NCBI GenBank assembly: GCA_002348425.1
Contig: DEBE01000177.1
Coordinates: 1-8,998, forward strand
DNA: 8,998 nucleotides
Direction of reading: 5' to 3'
Source: Alphaproteobacteria bacterium UBA2964
Lineage (GTDB): Bacteria > Pseudomonadota > Alphaproteobacteria > MPNO01 > UBA2964
Shown: positions 6,251-8,998 of the stretch, piece by piece
How positions within the stretch are numbered: the stretch's first letter is position 1
Layout of the letters: the number at the start of each line of letters is the position of its first letter
Position numbers and translations under genes: made by a program
The notes under the pieces: model-generated
Told to the model about the DNA's origin: nothing
What the model saw: the letters and a program-made list of their open reading frames with translations, nothing else
Database searches by the model: none

Positions 6251-6279
6251 TTCAATGGCCAAAAAATTTGTAATATAAT
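6251..6279 (+). promoter_or_regulatory. Predicted promoter of xdhAB
   Basis: A perfect TATAAT (6274-6279) follows a weak -35 candidate TTCAAT (6251-6256, 3 of 6) at 17 nt. The start would lie near 6286, about 40 nt before the xdhA ATG. A good -10 with a poor -35 is compatible with an activator-dependent promoter, but the region is AT-rich and a chance match is possible. Confidence 0.45.
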
Positions 6280-6327
6280 TTTATTTGGCTGGCTTTAAAA
6301 AATAGATCTTAAAAGGTTTGTGATACT

Positions 6328-7725
6328 ATGATCCGTTTCGTTCTCAATGGAAAAATGCACGGTACGGGCAATATCTCCCCAACTATGACTTTGCTCGACT
6401 TTATCCGGAGCCAAACAAACCTGACTGGCACTAAGGAAGGGTGTGCCGAGGGCGATTGCGGTGCTTGTACCGTTGTCCGCGTTAGGGATAATAAATTTGA
6501 AGCAGTCAATTCATGTCTCTTGCAGCTCGGTCAGTTAAGTGGGTTTGAAATCGTTACAGTGGAGGGTCTAGAGAAAATTAACGACGGTAGACTTATTCCG
6601 ATCCAAAAAACAATGGTTGAAGAAGGAGGCACGCAGTGTGGCTTCTGTACCCCAGGCTTTGTTATGGCTCTTTTTGCGTTGGGGCAATCCGGCGAAAATA
6701 TTAACGACGATGTAATCCACGATGCTTTGGCAGGAAACCTGTGTCGTTGTACAGGTTACAAACCAATCGTTGAATCGGCACGTAAAGGGTGTGAAAACAG
6801 AATTGATTATAAGCTGGCTCCAATGGTCTTAACTCCGGAAAAATATGAGTTTAATGATCAAACCTTCTTTTTACCAAAAACCCTAAAAGACTTGGCCTCT
6901 CTGAGAGCCTCCCTGAAGGATGCTATGTTGTTATCGGGCGGAACTGATTTGGGTCTATTGGTTAGCAAAGAACGGATTATCCCTAAGACAGTTATATCTA
7001 CGGCGCATGTTTCTGAACTTCAGGAAGTAAAGGAGACGAAGAAGGAGTTAATTCTTGGATCTGCCGTTAGCTACACAAGTTCGCTAAAATTCATAAATCG
7101 ATTATATCCATCCCTTGGACAACTGATTAGCCGCATAGGGTCAAGGCAAATTCGAAACATAGGGACCATAGGAGGAAATATAGGTACCGCATCACCAATC
7201 GGCGATACTCTTCCCGCTCTGATTGCGCTCAACGCTATTGTTACACTTTTCTCTCTGGAAGAAGAACGTGAAATTAGATTAGAGGATTTTCTTGTTGGCT
7301 ATAGAAAAACATGCCTCAAGAATGGAGAAGTAATAAAAAATATTAAAATACCCAAGCTAACGAAAAATGAATATTTTAAATCCTATAAAGTCTCCAAGAG
7401 ATACGATCAGGATATATCCTCTGTTGTAGGAGCATACCGCCTTAAAATCCAAGCTTCTAAAATCTCTGATATTCATATTATTTATGGAGGCTTAGCCGAA
7501 AAACCTTCTAGGGCCATTAAAACCGAATTATCTCTGAGACAAAAACAATGGAACGAAGATATTGTGTGTGACTCTGCTAAAAATATACCAAATGATTTCA
7601 CGCCAATCAGCGATCACCGAGCAAGTTCAAGTTATCGTTTACGGGTTGCTTCTAACTTATTGGTTAGACTCCATCGTGATATAACGGGTGAAGAGGATGC
7701 GTCTGGAGTTGTAAAGGTATCATGA
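6328..7725 (+). CDS. xdhA: Xanthine dehydrogenase small subunit (two [2Fe-2S] plus FAD)
   Basis: XdhA carries electrons from the molybdenum subunit through two [2Fe-2S] clusters to FAD and then NAD+. The 465 residues match the usual length of the fused bacterial small subunit (R. capsulatus XdhA is about 460). The plant-ferredoxin-type domain has Cys39, Cys44 and Cys47 in EGCAEGDCGAC, with Cys63. The second cluster domain has Cys104, Cys107, Cys139 and Cys141 in TQCGFCTPG and LCRCTGY. The FAD domain contains LSGGTDLGL (202-210) and RNIGTIGGNIGTASPIGD (276-293). Fusion of the iron-sulfur and FAD parts distinguishes it from three-subunit relatives such as CO dehydrogenase or 4-hydroxybenzoyl-CoA reductase. 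AAAAGG (6311-6316) lies 11 nt before the ATG. Its stop overlaps the xdhB start (ATGA), implying coupled translation and matched subunit amounts. Confidence 0.95.
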   Translation: MIRFVLNGKMHGTGNISPTMTLLDFIRSQTNLTGTKEGCAEGDCGACTVVRVRDNKFEAVNSCLLQLGQLSGFEIVTVEGLEKINDGRLIPIQKTMVEEGGTQCGFCTPGFVMALFALGQSGENINDDVIHDALAGNLCRCTGYKPIVESARKGCENRIDYKLAPMVLTPEKYEFNDQTFFLPKTLKDLASLRASLKDAMLLSGGTDLGLLVSKERIIPKTVISTAHVSELQEVKETKKELILGSAVSYTSSLKFINRLYPSLGQLISRIGSRQIRNIGTIGGNIGTASPIGDTLPALIALNAIVTLFSLEEEREIRLEDFLVGYRKTCLKNGEVIKNIKIPKLTKNEYFKSYKVSKRYDQDISSVVGAYRLKIQASKISDIHIIYGGLAEKPSRAIKTELSLRQKQWNEDIVCDSAKNIPNDFTPISDHRASSSYRLRVASNLLVRLHRDITGEEDASGVVKVS

Positions 7726-8998
7726 GTTCCTCAGAAGAAATTAAAGGAGGAGTACATAAAACTACTTCGCATGATAGTGCTCGGAAACACGTTAACGGGG
7801 CTGCAATTTTTATTGATGATATGCCAAGTTTTCCTGATACTCAGGAAGCTGCGTTATTATTAAGTCCCTACGCGCATGCAAAAATTTTAGAAATTGATAT
7901 TACGCAAGCTTTAGCGTCTTTAGGGGTATCGGCGGTCATTACGGCAAAGGGCATTCCTGGAAAGAACGATATAGCACCTGTATTCAGTGATGAGCCCGTC
8001 TTGGCATCTCAGATTGTCGAATATGCAGGTCAACCGATTGTCGCAATTTCTGCTGATAGTTACGATAACGCGTTTGCAGCAATTAAAAAGGTTAAAGTCG
8101 TTTATGAAGAATTAATACCGGTGCTGACAATTCAGGAGGCTTGGGATAAAGAGCAATTCACTTATGAGCCTGCAAAGGTTGAAACCGGGAACGCAGTAGA
8201 GGCAATAAAAGCAGCCGACTTTGTGCTTAATGGTGAAGTTAGCTGCGGTGGACAGGATCACTTTTATTTGGAAAGTCAAATTGCATTAGCTATTCCGGAA
8301 GAAGACCAAGCAATGTTGGTGTATTCATCAACGCAACATCCAACAGAAGTTCAGCATGGGGTCAGTAACGTCTTGGGTATACCCCAAAATGATGTGACTG
8401 TTGAAGTACGACGAATGGGAGGAGGGTTCGGAGGCAAGGAAAGTCAGTCGACAATAATTGCCGCTATAGCAGCGTTATTAGCGGAACATTGCAGGACGCC
8501 GGTAAAATTAAGACTTAGACGTGATGTTGACATGATCGCCACGGGAAAAAGACACGATTTCTTATTCAAATATCAAGTTGGGTTTAATGAAGCTGGAGAA
8601 ATCGGAGGCGCCATTATAGATATGGCCGCAAGGTCAGGTAATGTAGCAGACCTATCGGCGGGAGTATTAGGACGTGCGCTATGTCATGCTGATAACGCAT
8701 ATTTCATTCCAAATGCTTTATTCAGGGCGTGGCCATGCAAGACAAACACTGTTTCAAATACCGCTTTCAGAGGATTTGGAAGCCCTCAAGGAATGCTAGT
8801 CATTGAAACCATTATTGAACACATAGCCCACGAGCTAAAAAGGCCTGTTGAGGATATAAGGTCAATTAATTGGTATGGCGAAAAAAATCGTAATGTAACA
8901 CCCTACGGTCAGACCGTGACTGATAACATTATGGCTCAAATTGTTGACCGCTTGGAGGTTGAGGGACACCTGCATGAAAGGCGGATGGCAATAGAAGA
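7722..8998 (+). CDS. xdhB: Xanthine dehydrogenase molybdopterin-binding large subunit (partial, 3' end outside window)
   Basis: XdhB holds the molybdenum cofactor and hydroxylates hypoxanthine to xanthine and xanthine to urate. The frame is open from ATG 7722 to the window edge (425 codons of an expected 750-800) and overlaps the xdhA stop by 4 nt. Family motifs are HDSARKHVNG, GGQDHFYLE (176-184), MGGGFGGKES and TNTVSNTAFRGFG. By constant offset of 562, Gln205, Glu240, Arg318, Arg350 and Phe352 correspond to bovine Gln767, Glu802, Arg880, Arg912 and Phe914. Glu240 and Arg318 are the purine-binding pair (Glu232 and Arg310 in R. capsulatus XDH), which makes a true xanthine dehydrogenase far likelier than an aldehyde oxidase or aryl-CoA hydroxylase. 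The catalytic Glu1261 equivalent lies beyond the window. One minor change is Ser354 in GFGSPQ, where the family usually has Gly. An xdhC cofactor-insertion gene may follow. Confidence 0.95.
   Translation, partial: MSSSEEIKGGVHKTTSHDSARKHVNGAAIFIDDMPSFPDTQEAALLLSPYAHAKILEIDITQALASLGVSAVITAKGIPGKNDIAPVFSDEPVLASQIVEYAGQPIVAISADSYDNAFAAIKKVKVVYEELIPVLTIQEAWDKEQFTYEPAKVETGNAVEAIKAADFVLNGEVSCGGQDHFYLESQIALAIPEEDQAMLVYSSTQHPTEVQHGVSNVLGIPQNDVTVEVRRMGGGFGGKESQSTIIAAIAALLAEHCRTPVKLRLRRDVDMIATGKRHDFLFKYQVGFNEAGEIGGAIIDMAARSGNVADLSAGVLGRALCHADNAYFIPNALFRAWPCKTNTVSNTAFRGFGSPQGMLVIETIIEHIAHELKRPVEDIRSINWYGEKNRNVTPYGQTVTDNIMAQIVDRLEVEGHLHERRMAIE

Noticed and set aside
641..8998. A furan-acid (hmf-type) pathway: UbiD decarboxylase (HmfF-like), CoA ligase (HmfD-like) and molybdenum hydroxylase (HmfABC-like) together in one region.
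   Set aside because: The molybdoenzyme has the fused iron-sulfur/FAD subunit and the purine-binding Glu/Arg pair of true xanthine dehydrogenase, whereas furoyl-CoA dehydrogenase is three-subunit. It is also in a separate transcription unit, beyond genes on the opposite strand.

Overview
The window reads as an AT-rich alphaproteobacterial chromosome. The evidence is an HU gene followed closely by tRNA-Val(UAC), an arrangement I recall (not checked) from alphaproteobacterial lon-hup-tRNA-Val-nuo neighbourhoods, plus an XdhA/XdhB pair built like that of Rhodobacter. No species can be named from the sequence alone. There are eight protein genes (one cut by the right edge) and one tRNA. No insertion sequence, integrase, CRISPR array, plasmid function or phage gene was seen, and no stretch longer than 300 bases lacks a gene.

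Layout. 1-356: GTG-started HU gene and a strong intrinsic terminator. 412-487: tRNA-Val with encoded CCA. 641-4342: three co-directional, closely spaced genes for a UbiD-family prenylated-FMN (de)carboxylase, an AMP-forming acyl-CoA synthetase and a glutathione S-transferase with a C-terminal tail. 4367-5231: a divergent iron pair, with the bacterioferritin-associated ferredoxin gene bfd on the minus strand and the bacterioferritin gene bfr on the plus strand, and a near-consensus Fur box between them. 5288-6091 (minus): a two-domain VOC-fold protein. 6328-8998: xdhA and xdhB, overlapping by ATGA, with xdhB running off the window.

How the genes work together. The decarboxylase/CoA-ligase/GST trio looks like a small catabolic operon for an aromatic or unsaturated acid: one enzyme adds or removes CO2, one makes a CoA thioester, and one uses glutathione for an isomerisation, thiolysis or dehalogenation. 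The substrate cannot be read from the sequence. Bfr stores iron and Bfd reduces it for release; the Fur box fits iron repression of bfd. XdhAB is a genuine purine dehydrogenase: five active-site residues keep the same relative spacing as in bovine xanthine oxidase. It therefore belongs to hypoxanthine/xanthine oxidation, not to the upstream acid pathway.

Most worth a second look: the UbiD/CoA-ligase/GST operon beside the tRNA; a bacterioferritin lacking the bridging ferroxidase Glu127 and the inner-surface iron residues; the Fur-box architecture; and a VOC protein whose only complete His-His-carboxylate triad is in the N-terminal domain.
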